Shown: positions 12,449 to 21,496, numbered from the stretch's first letter. The stretch: DNA of 64,000 bases from Corynebacterium sp. HMSC036D02 (GCF_001836165.1 NZ_KV827706.1:183711-247710); one strand, 5' to 3'. A program made the numbers and translations. The notes: generated by a model from the sequence alone, not told the origin.

Positions 12449-12453
12449 CCGCT

Positions 12454-13095
12454 ATGCGCCGTCTGAAACAGAAAAGGACCTATGAGGCTGCGCTCTCCAA
12501 AGCAGGGCTGGGGCCTGTCGCCGGGGTGGATGAAGCCGGGCGCGGAGCTTGCTGCGGACCAGTGACCATCGCTGCGTGCATCTTGCCGGATCGCATCTTG
12601 CCCGGCTTGGAGCGGCTTGATGATTCGAAGAAGCTCACGCCGGCGGCCCGGGAAAAGTTGGAGCCGGTGATCAAACGCCGCGCGCTGGCCTGGTCGGTGG
12701 TGCACATAGGCGCGAGGGACATCGATGCCTTTGGCATTCAGCACGCCAACTTGTCAGGGATGCGCCGTGCGGTGGCCCAGCTGGGGATCCGTCCGGGCTA
12801 CGTGCTAAGCGACGCCCTCTTCGTCCCCGGCCTACCTGCCCCGCAGCTGCCGATCATCGGTGGCGATACCGCCGCGCGATGCATCGCCGCGGCCAGTGTT
12901 TTGGCCAAAGTTTCCCGGGACCGCCTCATGGTGGATGCGGCGAAGCAATACCCGGGCTATGCTCTGGAAACCCATAAGGGCTATGGCACAGCTGTGCATC
13001 AGGAGGCTATCGCCCGGCTGGGGGCGACGCCTGAGCACCGCATGAGTTATCGCAATGTTGCTGAAGCTCATGCGCGATTCCTCGCGCGCGCCTGA
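12454..13095 (+). CDS. rnhB: Ribonuclease HII
   Basis: This 213-residue nuclease cuts RNA in RNA-DNA hybrids and removes ribonucleotides from DNA. It has the family motif VDEAGRG (Asp26, Glu27), LDDSKKL, and the later acidic position in YVLSDAL; the C-terminal block ETHKGYGTAVHQEAI is typical. The gene follows lepB at five bases, so it is in the same transcript. A Cys-Cys after DEAGRG (GACCGP) replaces the more common GPLAGP-like residues but does not touch catalytic positions. Confidence 0.95.
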   Translation: MRRLKQKRTYEAALSKAGLGPVAGVDEAGRGACCGPVTIAACILPDRILPGLERLDDSKKLTPAAREKLEPVIKRRALAWSVVHIGARDIDAFGIQHANLSGMRRAVAQLGIRPGYVLSDALFVPGLPAPQLPIIGGDTAARCIAAASVLAKVSRDRLMVDAAKQYPGYALETHKGYGTAVHQEAIARLGATPEHRMSYRNVAEAHARFLARA

Positions 13096-13182
13096 AGGCT
13101 TAGGCGGCAAGTGCGAACTAAGCTGGTGCTCAATCTGTGACACCGTGATCCCGGGTAATTGTGAGCGAAGGAGAAGCACACC

Positions 13183-13488
13183 GTGAGCGCTGAGGAACTC
13201 GATAACTACGAGGCTGAAGTCGAGCTGTCGCTGTACCGTGAATACCGTGATGTGGTCAGCCAATTCTCCTATGTGGTGGAAACAGAACGCAGGTTTTACC
13301 TGGCCAATGCGGTGGAGCTCATCCCGCACACATCGGGCCCTGACGTCTACTACGAGGTCCGCATGTCCGATGCGTGGGTGTGGGATATGTACCGCTCGGC
13401 CCGCTTCGTGCGCTACGTCCGTGTTATCACCTACAAGGACGTCAACATTGAGGAACTGGACAAGCCGGATTTTGTTCTTCCGGAATAG
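13183..13488 (+). CDS. DUF2469 family protein
   Basis: A 101-residue acidic, soluble protein of the actinobacterial DUF2469 family (Rv2901c in M. tuberculosis), found next to rnhB and yraN in many actinobacteria. It begins SAEELDNYEAEVELSLYREYRDV and contains FYLANAVEL and the aromatic run WVWDMYRSARFVRYVRV. It starts with GTG, with AAGGAG eight bases upstream. Function is unknown; the position beside genes for DNA repair and uptake is the only hint. Confidence 0.88.
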   Translation: MSAEELDNYEAEVELSLYREYRDVVSQFSYVVETERRFYLANAVELIPHTSGPDVYYEVRMSDAWVWDMYRSARFVRYVRVITYKDVNIEELDKPDFVLPE

Positions 13489-13570
13489 AACTCTAGGAAA
13501 GCGTTCTGGATTAAAGAAGGCGGGGAACGCCACGTTGGTGACCCCGGACTAGTTATCCACAGATTTGCGG

Positions 13571-13644
13571 TGGCGAGGCATTAAGCCCTCGCCATATTGC
13601 AGTTAATGGGGTGTTCTGGAAGTGCCGTAAGGGGTGTGCGGCAC
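13571..13644. other. Two small hairpins between DUF2469 and yraN
   Basis: The 220-bp gap has an 8-bp stem at 13571-13594 (TGGCGAGG ... CCTCGCCA) and a 6-bp stem at 13622-13644 (GTGCCG ... CGGCAC), followed by GGGGATTTTCTT. The first may end the rnhB-DUF2469 transcript, though it lacks a T tract. A TTATCCACAG at 13553-13562 resembles a DnaA box, but it stands alone. Confidence 0.4.
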
Positions 13645-13708
13645 GGGGATTTTCTTGTGTCGTGCTTACGGCGTGTTGTGTACACGTTCAATTCCAAGGA
13701 GCACCATA

Positions 13709-14146
13709 GTGACAAGAAATCTAGCAACCACTTTGCATTCACCGACAGTGGGCCAGACCATCCGCCCGGCGGATGCACTGGGAAAAGCGGGGGAAAAATT
13801 CGCCGCTGACTTTTATCGTGCGCGCGGGGCGCAGGTCATCGCTGCGAACGTCCACTACCGCGTGGGCGAGCTCGATCTCGTCGTGCGTGAACCCGATGGG
13901 ACCATTGTCTTTTGCGAAGTAAAGACTCGGGCAAACCGCAGCTTCGGCGTCGCGGAAGCGGTAACCCCACGCAAGTTAGCGCGCCTGCGCAAGGCGGCCG
14001 CGCAGTGGCTGAGTGCCGCGCGGAGTGAAGGGCAGGCGTTGAACAAGGTCCGTTTCGACGTCCTCGGGCTGGTAGCCACCGGGGCGAAGTCGGGGGAGGC
14101 GTTTGAGGTGGAATACTTCCAGGGAATCGATCATGGCTCTCGGTAG
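13709..14146 (+). CDS. yraN: YraN family (UPF0102) nuclease-like protein
   Basis: A 145-residue protein with an endonuclease-like fold of the YraN family, found beside comM and dprA in very many bacteria. Typical blocks are GKAGEKFAADFYRARG, VGELDLVVREPDGTIVFCEVKTR (the E-D-ExK metal site pattern) and KLARLRKAAAQWL. The GTG at 13709 with AAGGAG seven bases before it is chosen; a longer open frame upstream has no ribosome site and no family similarity. Its end overlaps comM by 14 bases. The role is probably in DNA processing, by context only. Confidence 0.9.
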   Translation: MTRNLATTLHSPTVGQTIRPADALGKAGEKFAADFYRARGAQVIAANVHYRVGELDLVVREPDGTIVFCEVKTRANRSFGVAEAVTPRKLARLRKAAAQWLSAARSEGQALNKVRFDVLGLVATGAKSGEAFEVEYFQGIDHGSR

Positions 14147-15656
14147 ATGCGACACGATTGCGCTGGATGGAGTCCTTGCCCGGGTAGTCACAGTGGAGGC
14201 CAACGTTGGCCCCGGGCTGCCCGGAGTCCACGTGGTGGGGCTGGGTGATGCCGCGATCTCTGAGTCACGAGACCGCATTCGCACCGCGGTGAGCAATTCG
14301 CATTTGCCATGGCCCAAGACGAAGGTCGTGGTGTCCATGTCACCGGCGTCGCTGCCTAAAGCCGGGGCGCATTTTGATCTCCCGATGGCTCTGTCCATCC
14401 TGGCGGCAGGGCAGAGCGACAAGAACCGGCTCAGCGGGGCGCTCGTGCTCGGTGAGCTAGGACTGGATGGGCAGGTGCGCCCAGTTTCCGGCATCATTCC
14501 GGCCATCCTGGCGGCACGCTCGCAAGGCTATGACACCCTCATCATTCCTGTAGGCAACGCGGCGGAAGCGGCATTGGTCCCCGGCATGACAGTGCTCGTA
14601 GCCGAGACCCTGTGGGATGCTTTCGCCTGGGCATGCGGGAGTGATTGTTTGCCGGATGCGCGTCTCATCGCCCATACGGAAGTCCCAGCCCGCGAACAGG
14701 TGGCGGATTTCAGTGAGGTGGCTGGCCAGAGGGAGGCCAAGTGGGCAGCGGAAGTCGCTGCCGCCGGCGGTCACCACGTGATGATGGTGGGACCGCCCGG
14801 TTCTGGAAAGTCGATGATTGCCTCGCGCTTGCCGAGTATTTTGCCGCGCCTGAGCACGGAACAGGCCGTCGAAGCTACAGCCATTCACTCTGTGGCCGGC
14901 GCTGTCGGCACTGCGATTTCCCGGGCCCCCTTCATTGCACCGCACGCTTCGGTTACCAGGGCCGCGCTGATTGGTGGCGGTTCGGGGCGTCCGCGGCCAG
15001 GTGCGGTGAGCCTAGCGCACCATGGGGTGCTCTTCCTCGATGAAGTCAGTGAGGTTCCAGCGCAGGTTCTCGACAGCCTGCGAGCCCCTTTAGAAGAAGG
15101 GCAAGTGCGACTGACCCGTGCGAGCCGGGAAGTCATTTTCCCCGCCCAATTCCAACTGGTACTAGCCGCGAACCCCTGCCGGTGTGGTGCCGAAGAACCC
15201 GCGCGCTGCGAATGCCGTGCGGCTGACAGAATGAACTATCTGTCGAACCTTTCAGGGCCGCTGCGGGATCGCCTCGACATCATCGTGTCGCTATCGGGGC
15301 AATCCGCGGTGCTTCATGCTGAAGGGGAGGAGAGCTCCGCGGAGATAGCGCAGCGCGTGGCCGCCGCCCGTGAACGCATGAAAGCGCGCTGGGAGGCTGA
15401 CGGGTTGGGTAGCGTGGTCAATGGCGCCGTGTCCGCTTCTTATCTGAGGCGCCACCGCCCGGCGGCGGAGTCGGCGATGATTATGCTTTCCGCTTATCTA
15501 GCGGAAGGTGAGCTGAGCCAACGCGGAGTAGATCGGGTGCTGCGTCTGGCATGGACCTTGGCAGACCTTGATGGCTCCGCACGCCCCGAGCTGGACCATG
15601 TCAGTCGGGCGCTGGATCTCCGCGGCGCCGGAACCATCGAAAGGCTGGCAGCATGA
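14133..15656 (+). CDS. comM: ComM / YifB Mg chelatase-like AAA ATPase
   Basis: This 507-residue hexameric helicase-like ATPase supports branch migration during integration of incoming DNA in naturally competent species. It starts with the LonC-like domain (MALGRCDTIALDG, VGPGLPGVHVVGL), has Walker A GPPGSGKSM near residue 224, Walker B VLFLDEV near 297, and a zinc-like Cys group NPCRCGAEEPARCEC. The ATG at 14133 lies inside the end of yraN, indicating translational coupling. The group yraN-comM-dprA suggests DNA uptake or rescue functions, but no uptake machinery is visible in the window. Confidence 0.94.
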   Translation: MALGRCDTIALDGVLARVVTVEANVGPGLPGVHVVGLGDAAISESRDRIRTAVSNSHLPWPKTKVVVSMSPASLPKAGAHFDLPMALSILAAGQSDKNRLSGALVLGELGLDGQVRPVSGIIPAILAARSQGYDTLIIPVGNAAEAALVPGMTVLVAETLWDAFAWACGSDCLPDARLIAHTEVPAREQVADFSEVAGQREAKWAAEVAAAGGHHVMMVGPPGSGKSMIASRLPSILPRLSTEQAVEATAIHSVAGAVGTAISRAPFIAPHASVTRAALIGGGSGRPRPGAVSLAHHGVLFLDEVSEVPAQVLDSLRAPLEEGQVRLTRASREVIFPAQFQLVLAANPCRCGAEEPARCECRAADRMNYLSNLSGPLRDRLDIIVSLSGQSAVLHAEGEESSAEIAQRVAAARERMKARWEADGLGSVVNGAVSASYLRRHRPAAESAMIMLSAYLAEGELSQRGVDRVLRLAWTLADLDGSARPELDHVSRALDLRGAGTIERLAA

Positions 15657-16831
15657 GCGAGCTTAACCTTTTGACTAGTCGGCACACGTGGGCCTACCTT
15701 AACCGCGTTGTAGAAGGCCCCTCACCAACCCTCCACGGGCTGCTGAGCCAGTACCCGGCTGAGGAGATCGCCCGGGGAATCTACAAGGGCGAGGACTGGA
15801 TCGGCCCCTTGCGGCAGGCGACGGCCTCACGGCACGACTGGCTGCGGCAAGAAGAAGACCTGGCCGCAGCGGAAGCGGTGGGAGCTCGCCTGATTACGCC
15901 TGCGGACGCGGAGTGGCCCGGAGATGAATTTTCGCGAACATTTGGCTTCTATCACCAGGGAATGGTTGAAGCCCCGGCGACATTTGATGACCAGGCTTTC
16001 CCACCGCATAGCCTGTGGGTTCGCGGCGGAAACCTGCGCGAGGCGGTAACTCAATCAGTAGCTCTTGTAGGTACGCGTGCAGTAAGCCGTTATGGCTGGG
16101 AAGCTGGCACCCTTCTAGCTAGCGGTCTCGCCGCTCATCACTGGACAGTAGTCTCCGGCGGGGCGGTGGGCGTTGATACAGCAGTCCACGAAGCTGCTCT
16201 GGATGCAGGAGGCTTAACGGTGGCGGTAGCGGCGTGCGGCATCGATATTTCCTATCCGGCGCGCAATGCCGCACTCTTTGACAGGATCGCTGGGAAAGGG
16301 TGCATCGTGTCTGAATTCGCGCCGGGCACGCGGCCGCAGCGTCATCGTTTTCTATCCCGTAACCGTCTTGTGGCGGCGATGACGAGCGGCACCGTGGTGG
16401 TTGAGGCAGGATTCCGTTCTGGCGCGCTCAACACCTTGAATTGGGCGGAAGCATTGGGCAGGGTTGCCATGGCAGTACCAGGCCCTATAACGACGTCTGG
16501 ATCGCTGGGCTGTCATCAACGCATCCAGGATGGGCGGGCCCAACTGGTGGCTTCGGCAGACGAGGTTCGGGGGCTGGTTGGCAAAGCAGGCGAGGTGGAC
16601 GTGGCGGGTCAGTATGAACTGGAATTTCAGCCGACTGCGGTGCAGCGTCTGTCTCGCAATGAACTTCGGGTGTATGACTCCACACCGCCGGAAACCGCGG
16701 AGGAAGGCGCGAGCGCAGAGGATATCGCGGCGGCTGCAGGAATGCGGGTGGCGCTGACTATTCACCTGCTCGTGGCGATGCAGAAGATGGGGGTGATCAC
16801 CCGCTCAGGAGCGATGTGGCAGCGCACCTGA
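15653..16831 (+). CDS. dprA: DNA processing protein DprA
   Basis: This 392-residue protein loads RecA on incoming single-stranded DNA. The Rossmann-like core is clear: VALVGTRAVSRYGW, VVSGGAVGVDTAVHEAAL, CGIDISYPARNAALFD, SEFAPGTRPQRHRFLSRNR-like block, and TVVVEAGFRSGALNT. A C-terminal winged-helix segment (ASAEDIAAAAGM ... VAMQKMGVI) follows, as in many DprA proteins. It overlaps comM by four bases. Confidence 0.95.
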   Translation: MSELNLLTSRHTWAYLNRVVEGPSPTLHGLLSQYPAEEIARGIYKGEDWIGPLRQATASRHDWLRQEEDLAAAEAVGARLITPADAEWPGDEFSRTFGFYHQGMVEAPATFDDQAFPPHSLWVRGGNLREAVTQSVALVGTRAVSRYGWEAGTLLASGLAAHHWTVVSGGAVGVDTAVHEAALDAGGLTVAVAACGIDISYPARNAALFDRIAGKGCIVSEFAPGTRPQRHRFLSRNRLVAAMTSGTVVVEAGFRSGALNTLNWAEALGRVAMAVPGPITTSGSLGCHQRIQDGRAQLVASADEVRGLVGKAGEVDVAGQYELEFQPTAVQRLSRNELRVYDSTPPETAEEGASAEDIAAAAGMRVALTIHLLVAMQKMGVITRSGAMWQRT

Positions 16832-16832
16832 G

Positions 16833-16838
16833 TACACT
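16833..16838 (+). promoter_or_regulatory. Putative -10 box for xerC
   Basis: TACACT ends 8 nt before the xerC ATG, within the 15-bp gap after dprA, so a leaderless xerC transcript is possible in addition to read-through. Confidence 0.4.
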
Positions 16839-16846
16839 CATGAGAC

Positions 16847-17758
16847 ATGAGTGGTGAAAGTGGCAGTAGTGAGCGGAACGTGGGCAGCCAGCTCGAAGAG
16901 GCGATCGAGGACTTCGCTGAATTCCAGCGCATCGTTCGCGGCCGCTCTGAAGCGACCGTCCGCGGCTATTGCTCTGACCTGCGCCTGCTGGCAGCGGAAG
17001 TCCCCGAATTCGCAGCATTTACGCTGAATTCTCTGCGCGAATGGTTAGCCCACGCCGTTGCTGAAGGTAAGTCCCGCTCCACCTTGGCGCGTCGGACCGC
17101 CGCGGTGCGCGCTTTTTCCACGTGGGCTGCGCGTGAAGGCTTCCTAAAAACTGATGTGGCGCAGCGTCTTGCCACGCCCAAGGTGGGCAAGCATCTGCCC
17201 ACCGTGATGTCACCCACCGCGGCGGGGGAGCTGATGGGCAATGCGGTCTCTACCGACGAGATTCACTTTCTGCGCGATAGTGCCATGCTCGAATTCCTCT
17301 ACGCCACCGGTGTGCGCGTGGCGGAACTCGTCGGCCTCGACGTCGGCGATATCGACCTTGCCCGCCGCACAGCTCGCGTGACCGGCAAGGGCAATAAGCA
17401 GCGTGTCGTCCCCTTTGGGGATGCTGCTCATGACGCGCTCTGCGCTTGGCTGAAGACAGGCCGCCCCGAGCTCGCCGGCGAAACGGAAGCGGTGTTTGTG
17501 GGCACACGCGGCGGGCGCATCGACGCGCGTCAGGTCCGTCGCGTCGTCGAGCGCGCCGCACAGGTCACGGGTGCGCCGGGCCTCACCCCGCACGGGCTAC
17601 GCCACTCCGCAGCTACGCATCTGCTCGAGGGCGGAGCGGATCTACGCATCGTGCAAGAATTGCTCGGCCATTCCTCTCTGCAAACCACGCAGGTCTACAC
17701 ACACGTTTCTGCTCAGCGGCTTAAGGACGTCTACGCCCGTTCTCACCCACGGGCTTGA
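16847..17758 (+). CDS. xerC: Tyrosine recombinase XerC
   Basis: This 303-residue recombinase acts with XerD at dif to resolve chromosome dimers. All catalytic residues are present: R157 (TGVRVAEL), K181 (GKGNKQR), H249 and R252 (HGLRH), H275 (LGHSS) and Y284 (QVYTHV). The N-terminal SAM-like DNA-binding domain is complete. Being a single housekeeping-type gene in the dprA neighbourhood, it is the chromosomal XerC and not a phage integrase. Its last 38 bases overlap the convergent M23 gene. Confidence 0.95.
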   Translation: MSGESGSSERNVGSQLEEAIEDFAEFQRIVRGRSEATVRGYCSDLRLLAAEVPEFAAFTLNSLREWLAHAVAEGKSRSTLARRTAAVRAFSTWAAREGFLKTDVAQRLATPKVGKHLPTVMSPTAAGELMGNAVSTDEIHFLRDSAMLEFLYATGVRVAELVGLDVGDIDLARRTARVTGKGNKQRVVPFGDAAHDALCAWLKTGRPELAGETEAVFVGTRGGRIDARQVRRVVERAAQVTGAPGLTPHGLRHSAATHLLEGGADLRIVQELLGHSSLQTTQVYTHVSAQRLKDVYARSHPRA

Positions 17759-18227
17759 GCCGAATGACAGGTTCCCCGAGTAGGTCTAGTGGGTTGACGT
17801 AGTTCTCTCGGCCCTCAATCGCGCCCCAATGCAGCCCCGGATAGCCGTCCACGGACGGGGCGAGCGTTCCGATTACGTCCCCTTCTTTCACACTCTCGCC
17901 CTTCTTGACCCGCGCAAACACAGGTTGATAAGTGGTGCGTAGGCCGTTGCCATGAGCAATCGAAAGGGCCGGTTTGCCCGCTATGGAGCCGGCGAAATAT
18001 ACGACACCATCGCCGGCGGCGCGAACCTTCCCGCCGACAGGTAGGTCCAGATCGACACCGCGGTGGCCAGCCATCCACCGCTTCTCAGGAGGCTCGAAGC
18101 CACGTAAGACTCGAGAAGCAACCGGTTCCCCGGTGGTGGGGTCGACGAAGGCGGCGGCTAAGGGGACGTCGACAAGCACAGCCCACGTGAACAGGAGACC
18201 CAATAGATAAAGAAGACGGTGACGCAT
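17721..18227 (-). CDS. Exported M23 (LytM-like) family protein
   Basis: A 168-residue protein with a signal peptide (about residues 1-26, cut likely after AAA) and one compact LytM/M23 domain. The zinc ligands HRGVD (H55, D59) are present and the later LHWG has one His, but the usual first His of the HxH motif is Gly (GLHWG). This LHWG form is common among actinobacterial M23 proteins, so activity is uncertain: it may be a peptidoglycan endopeptidase or an amidase activator. It sits head to tail with xerC, overlapping it by 38 bases, and divergently from rpsB. Confidence 0.85.
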   Translation of the reverse strand: MRHRLLYLLGLLFTWAVLVDVPLAAAFVDPTTGEPVASRVLRGFEPPEKRWMAGHRGVDLDLPVGGKVRAAGDGVVYFAGSIAGKPALSIAHGNGLRTTYQPVFARVKKGESVKEGDVIGTLAPSVDGYPGLHWGAIEGRENYVNPLDLLGEPVIRLKPVGENGRRRP

Positions 18228-18621
18228 GACCTCAAGCCTGCGCGTGGGCGCGGTTCAAAGAAAGAGCCGGTGATAGATCTGTGGATAACGTGTTAAAGAA
18301 GAAACCCATGGTGCGTCAGGGGAAAGATTCGCGCATCCATCAACAATCCTGTGGCGATGTTTTGGTCGCGCCGTTTGGAATCACCGCCTGCGCAGTACTA
18401 AGCTTGCCCACAGCAGTCTGTGCTCAAACCCAATAGGGTTCCGTATGGATTGACTACGCGCGGCGAAGTAGTCGCTTCCTGGGTTAAGGAAGAGACAGTC
18501 TGTGGTTGACGCGGTCCCCACAAAGTTGGGGTGTTGACCAGGGCCTTCGTTGCTAGGGTGCGGAATAAAACACCGCACAATTTTTGCAAAACCGAAACAA
18601 CGTATAGAAAGCGAGCGAATC
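18228..18621. other. rpsB upstream region with leader hairpin
   Basis: This 394-bp gap between the divergent M23 gene and rpsB has no convincing gene. Near rpsB there are TTGACC (18534-18539) and TAGGGT (18554-18559), a possible promoter with a short 14-bp spacer. A hairpin GTGCGG ... CCGCAC (18558-18563 and 18573-18578) is followed by AATTTTTG, like a small terminator, 44 bases before the rpsB ATG. Confidence 0.45.
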
Positions 18622-19449
18622 ATGGCAGTTGTAACCATGCGCGAGCTCCTCGACGCTGGTGTCCACTTCGGTCATCAGACCCGTCGCTGGAACCCGAAGA
18701 TGAAGCGCTTCATCTTCACCGACCGTAACGGCATCTACATCATCGACCTGCAGCAGACGCTGACCTACATCGATGAGGCCTTCGAGTTTGTTAAGGAAAC
18801 CGTCGCACACGGCGGCACCATCCTCTTCGTTGGTACCAAGAAGCAGGCTCAGGAAGCCGTTGCTGAAGAGGCAACCCGCGTTGGTATGCCGTACGTGAAC
18901 CACCGCTGGCTCGGCGGCATGCTCACCAACTTCCAGACTGTCTCCAAGCGCCTGAAGCGCATGAAGGAGCTGCAGGCTATGGATGCGGCTGAGGACGGCT
19001 ACAAGGGCCGCACCAAGAAGGAAGTTCTGATGCTGACCCGCGAGCGCACCAAGCTGGAGCGCGTCCTGGGCGGTATCTCCGATATGACCAAGGCTCCGTC
19101 CGCACTGTGGATTGTTGACACCAACAAGGAGCACATCGCGGTCAAGGAAGCTCAGAAGCTCAACATCCCGGTTGTTGCCATCCTGGACACCAACTGTGAT
19201 CCGGATGAGGTCGACTTCCCGATTCCGGGCAATGACGACGCAATCCGCGCTACCAAGCTGCTCTCCGGCATCATCGCCACCGCTGTGGACGAGGGCAAGA
19301 AGGCTCGCGAGGAGCGCCAGCTTGCTCAGGCCAAGGAGGCTGCCGGCGACACCGCTGAGAAGGACGCCCGCGACGCTGCTGAGGCTGCCGCTGCGTCTGA
19401 TCCGGCTTCCGCTGAGAAGTCCGAGGACGCCGAGAAGTCCGCAGAGTAA
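18622..19449 (+). CDS. rpsB: 30S ribosomal protein S2
   Basis: A 275-residue S2 protein, beginning [24 protein letters not shown], with signatures [14 protein letters not shown] (here [11 protein letters not shown]) and [19 protein letters not shown]. The C-terminus has an acidic, Ala-rich tail of about 40 residues ([14 protein letters not shown]) typical of corynebacterial S2. The ATG at 18622 is the family start; an upstream in-frame extension is not conserved. It is followed by a strong terminator and then tsf. Confidence 0.97.
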   Translation: MAVVTMRELLDAGVHFGHQTRRWNPKMKRFIFTDRNGIYIIDLQQTLTYIDEAFEFVKETVAHGGTILFVGTKKQAQEAVAEEATRVGMPYVNHRWLGGMLTNFQTVSKRLKRMKELQAMDAAEDGYKGRTKKEVLMLTRERTKLERVLGGISDMTKAPSALWIVDTNKEHIAVKEAQKLNIPVVAILDTNCDPDEVDFPIPGNDDAIRATKLLSGIIATAVDEGKKAREERQLAQAKEAAGDTAEKDARDAAEAAAASDPASAEKSEDAEKSAE

Positions 19450-19462
19450 TCTGCATACCTTA

Positions 19463-19512
19463 AGCCCCCGTACCGCACGGCCCACAGTGTCCGCGGCGAT
19501 GGGGGCTTTTTC
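19463..19512 (+). terminator. Rho-independent terminator between rpsB and tsf
   Basis: AGCCCCC (19463-19469) pairs with GGGGGCT (19501-19507) and is followed by TTTTTC. It would separate, at least in part, rpsB from tsf transcription. Confidence 0.8.
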
Positions 19513-19606
19513 TCACGTGTTTTTCTTGGCTCGCTAAGGCACGTGACACACTAGAGGGTTGAAACGCCACGCAGAGGTTTCCCTCCGCTGGGGGAGTGGG
19601 CGAAAA

Positions 19607-19639
19607 ACTACCACCCCCTCAACGCGACGTGGTGGTAGT
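19607..19639 (+). promoter_or_regulatory. Hairpin in the tsf leader
   Basis: A perfect 9-bp stem, ACTACCACC with GGTGGTAGT, and a 15-base loop, lies 58 bases before the tsf ATG. There is no T tract behind it, so a regulatory or stabilising leader structure is more likely than a terminator. Confidence 0.5.
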
Positions 19640-19697
19640 GATTCGGCTACGCTGTTTCAACGAATACCGTTTAATTCCAAGGAGGATCGCTCCAACT

Positions 19698-20510
19698 ATG
19701 GCGAACTACACTGCTGCAGACGTAAAGGCATTGCGTGAGGCCACCGGCGCCGGCATGCTCGATTGCAAGAAGGCTCTCGACGAGTCCCAGGGTGACTACG
19801 ACAAGGCCGTTGAGTACCTGCGCATCAAGGGCGCAAAGAACGTGTCCAAGCGCGCTGAGCGTGAGGCTACCGAGGGCCTGATCGCCGTTTCCGGCAACAC
19901 GATGGTTGAGATCAACTGCGAGACCGACTTCGTGGCCAAGAACGAGGCTTTCAAGTCCTTCGCTTCCAAGATCGCTGAGGCTGCCGGTGAGGCCAAGGTC
20001 AACTCCGGTGAAGAGCTCAACAACCTGGAGATCGACGGCAAGAAGGTTTCCGAGGTCGTCGACGAAGAGTCCGCAAAGACCGGCGAGAAGCTGCAGGCCC
20101 GCCGCGCAGTCACCATCGAGGGCGACAACGTTGCTGTCTACCTGCACCAGCGTTCCGCTGACCTGCCGCCGGCAGTAGGTGTTCTGGTTTCCTACGAGGG
20201 CAACGCAGAAGGCGCTCACGCAGTCGCTCTCCAGATTGCAGCCATGAACGCTGAGTACCTGACCCGCGAGGACGTTCCGGCTGAGATCGTTGAGAAGGAG
20301 CGCGAGATCGCTGAGGCCACCACCCGCGAGGAGGGCAAGCCGGAGGCAGCCCTGCCGAAGATCGTGGAAGGCCGCCTCAACGGCTTCTACAAGTCCGTGG
20401 TTCTGCTGGAGCAGGCAGCTCTGTCTGACTCCAAGAAGACCGTCAAGCAGGTTGCAGACGAGGCCGGCACCACCATCACCGGCTTCATCCGCTACGAGGT
20501 TGGCGCTTAA
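19698..20510 (+). CDS. tsf: Translation elongation factor Ts
   Basis: A 270-residue guanine nucleotide exchange factor for EF-Tu. The N-terminal UBA-like domain ([21 protein letters not shown]) and the TDFVAKNE signature ([12 protein letters not shown]) are intact. The ATG at 19698 has an AAGGAGG ribosome site at 19679-19685; the frame runs farther upstream without family similarity. Confidence 0.97.
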   Translation: MANYTAADVKALREATGAGMLDCKKALDESQGDYDKAVEYLRIKGAKNVSKRAEREATEGLIAVSGNTMVEINCETDFVAKNEAFKSFASKIAEAAGEAKVNSGEELNNLEIDGKKVSEVVDEESAKTGEKLQARRAVTIEGDNVAVYLHQRSADLPPAVGVLVSYEGNAEGAHAVALQIAAMNAEYLTREDVPAEIVEKEREIAEATTREEGKPEAALPKIVEGRLNGFYKSVVLLEQAALSDSKKTVKQVADEAGTTITGFIRYEVGA

Positions 20511-20561
20511 GCCTTCCTGAGACTCGTGCAGTCCGGGTTTAGAGCCTAGTGACTGCGAGTG

Positions 20562-20658
20562 CTCCCTCCTCCTCTTTCTTCCCCAAGGGCTGAGTGCCCG
20601 GTGGGGAGAAACTGGGGGAGGGAGTTCGCCGTTTTGCCCCCGCCCCTGAGGGTGGGGG
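20562..20658 (+). terminator. Two strong hairpins between tsf and pyrH
   Basis: The first is a branched stem: CTCCCTCC (20562-20569) pairs with GGAGGGAG (20617-20624), with inner stems TCCCC/GGGGA and GGGC/GCCC. It is followed by TTCGCCGTTTTG. The second is a 9-bp stem with a 4-base loop, 20637-20658 (CCCCCGCCC with GGGTGGGGG, one G-T pair). The first probably ends the tsf transcript; the second may be a second terminator or part of a leader of pyrH. Confidence 0.6.
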
Positions 20659-20758
20659 GTCGCACGCAGCTGAATATATGACAGCGCCTTCCTATGGTTA
20701 AGATGGAACAGAATTATTCAAGCGCTTAACTGAAGCGTCGCCATGCGTGAAGGAGACG

Positions 20759-21496
20759 ATGAAGACCGTGACTACCCCTGAACCGAAGCGAACCGGATAC
20801 AAGCGAGTCATGCTCAAACTGGGTGGTGAGATGTTCGGCGGTGGCAAGGTCGGCATCGATCCTGACGTTGTAGAAAATGTTGCCCGCCAAATCGCCGAGG
20901 TGGCGAAGCAGGGGACTGAGATCGCCGTGGTGATCGGTGGCGGTAACTTCTTCCGCGGTGCCGAGCTTTCCCAGCGCGGTATGGACCGCGCTCGCTCGGA
21001 CTACATGGGCATGCTAGGCACCGTCATGAACTCCTTGGCTCTGCAGGACTTCCTCAAGCAGCAGGGCATCGACTGCCGCGTGCAGACTTCCATCAACATG
21101 GCCCAGATTGCGGAGCCCTACCTGCCGCTGCGCGCCGACCGCCACCTAGAGAAGGGCCGTGTGGTCATCTTCGGTGCTGGTATGGGTATGCCGTATTTCT
21201 CCACCGATACCACCGCGGCGCAGCGCGCGCTGGAGATCGGTGCGGAGGTCCTCTTCTTGGCCAAGGCCGTCGACGGCGTCTATTCCGCCGACCCGCGCAC
21301 GAATCCCGATGCGGAGCTGTACTCCGAAATCACCCCGCGCGAGGTTATCGAAAAGAACCTTAAGGTGGCCGATGCCACGGCGTTTAGCCTGTGCATGGAC
21401 AACAATATGCCGATTCTGGTCTTCAACCTCCTCACGGAAGGCAATATCAAGCGCGCCGTGAACGGCGAGAAGATCGGCACGCTGGTTCAGTCCTAG
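20759..21496 (+). CDS. pyrH: UMP kinase
   Basis: A 245-residue bacterial UMP kinase of the amino acid kinase family, which makes UDP from UMP. Motifs are [39 protein letters not shown] and [14 protein letters not shown]. The ATG at 20759 is chosen because AAGGAG stands immediately before it, although the spacing is short (3 nt); an in-frame GTG at 20747 has no ribosome site. Confidence 0.95.
   Translation: MKTVTTPEPKRTGYKRVMLKLGGEMFGGGKVGIDPDVVENVARQIAEVAKQGTEIAVVIGGGNFFRGAELSQRGMDRARSDYMGMLGTVMNSLALQDFLKQQGIDCRVQTSINMAQIAEPYLPLRADRHLEKGRVVIFGAGMGMPYFSTDTTAAQRALEIGAEVLFLAKAVDGVYSADPRTNPDAELYSEITPREVIEKNLKVADATAFSLCMDNNMPILVFNLLTEGNIKRAVNGEKIGTLVQS

Noticed and set aside
13553..13562. TTATCCACAG as a replication origin box
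   Set aside because: A single DnaA-box match without a cluster or dnaA/dnaN genes is not enough for an origin.
14133..16831. comM-dprA as a competence island
   Set aside because: These genes are widespread in non-competent species too and no ComEA/ComEC or pilus genes are in the window.
16847..17758. Tyrosine recombinase as sign of a prophage or integron
   Set aside because: It has the features of chromosomal XerC and lies in the conserved comM-dprA neighbourhood; no phage genes or attachment repeats are nearby.
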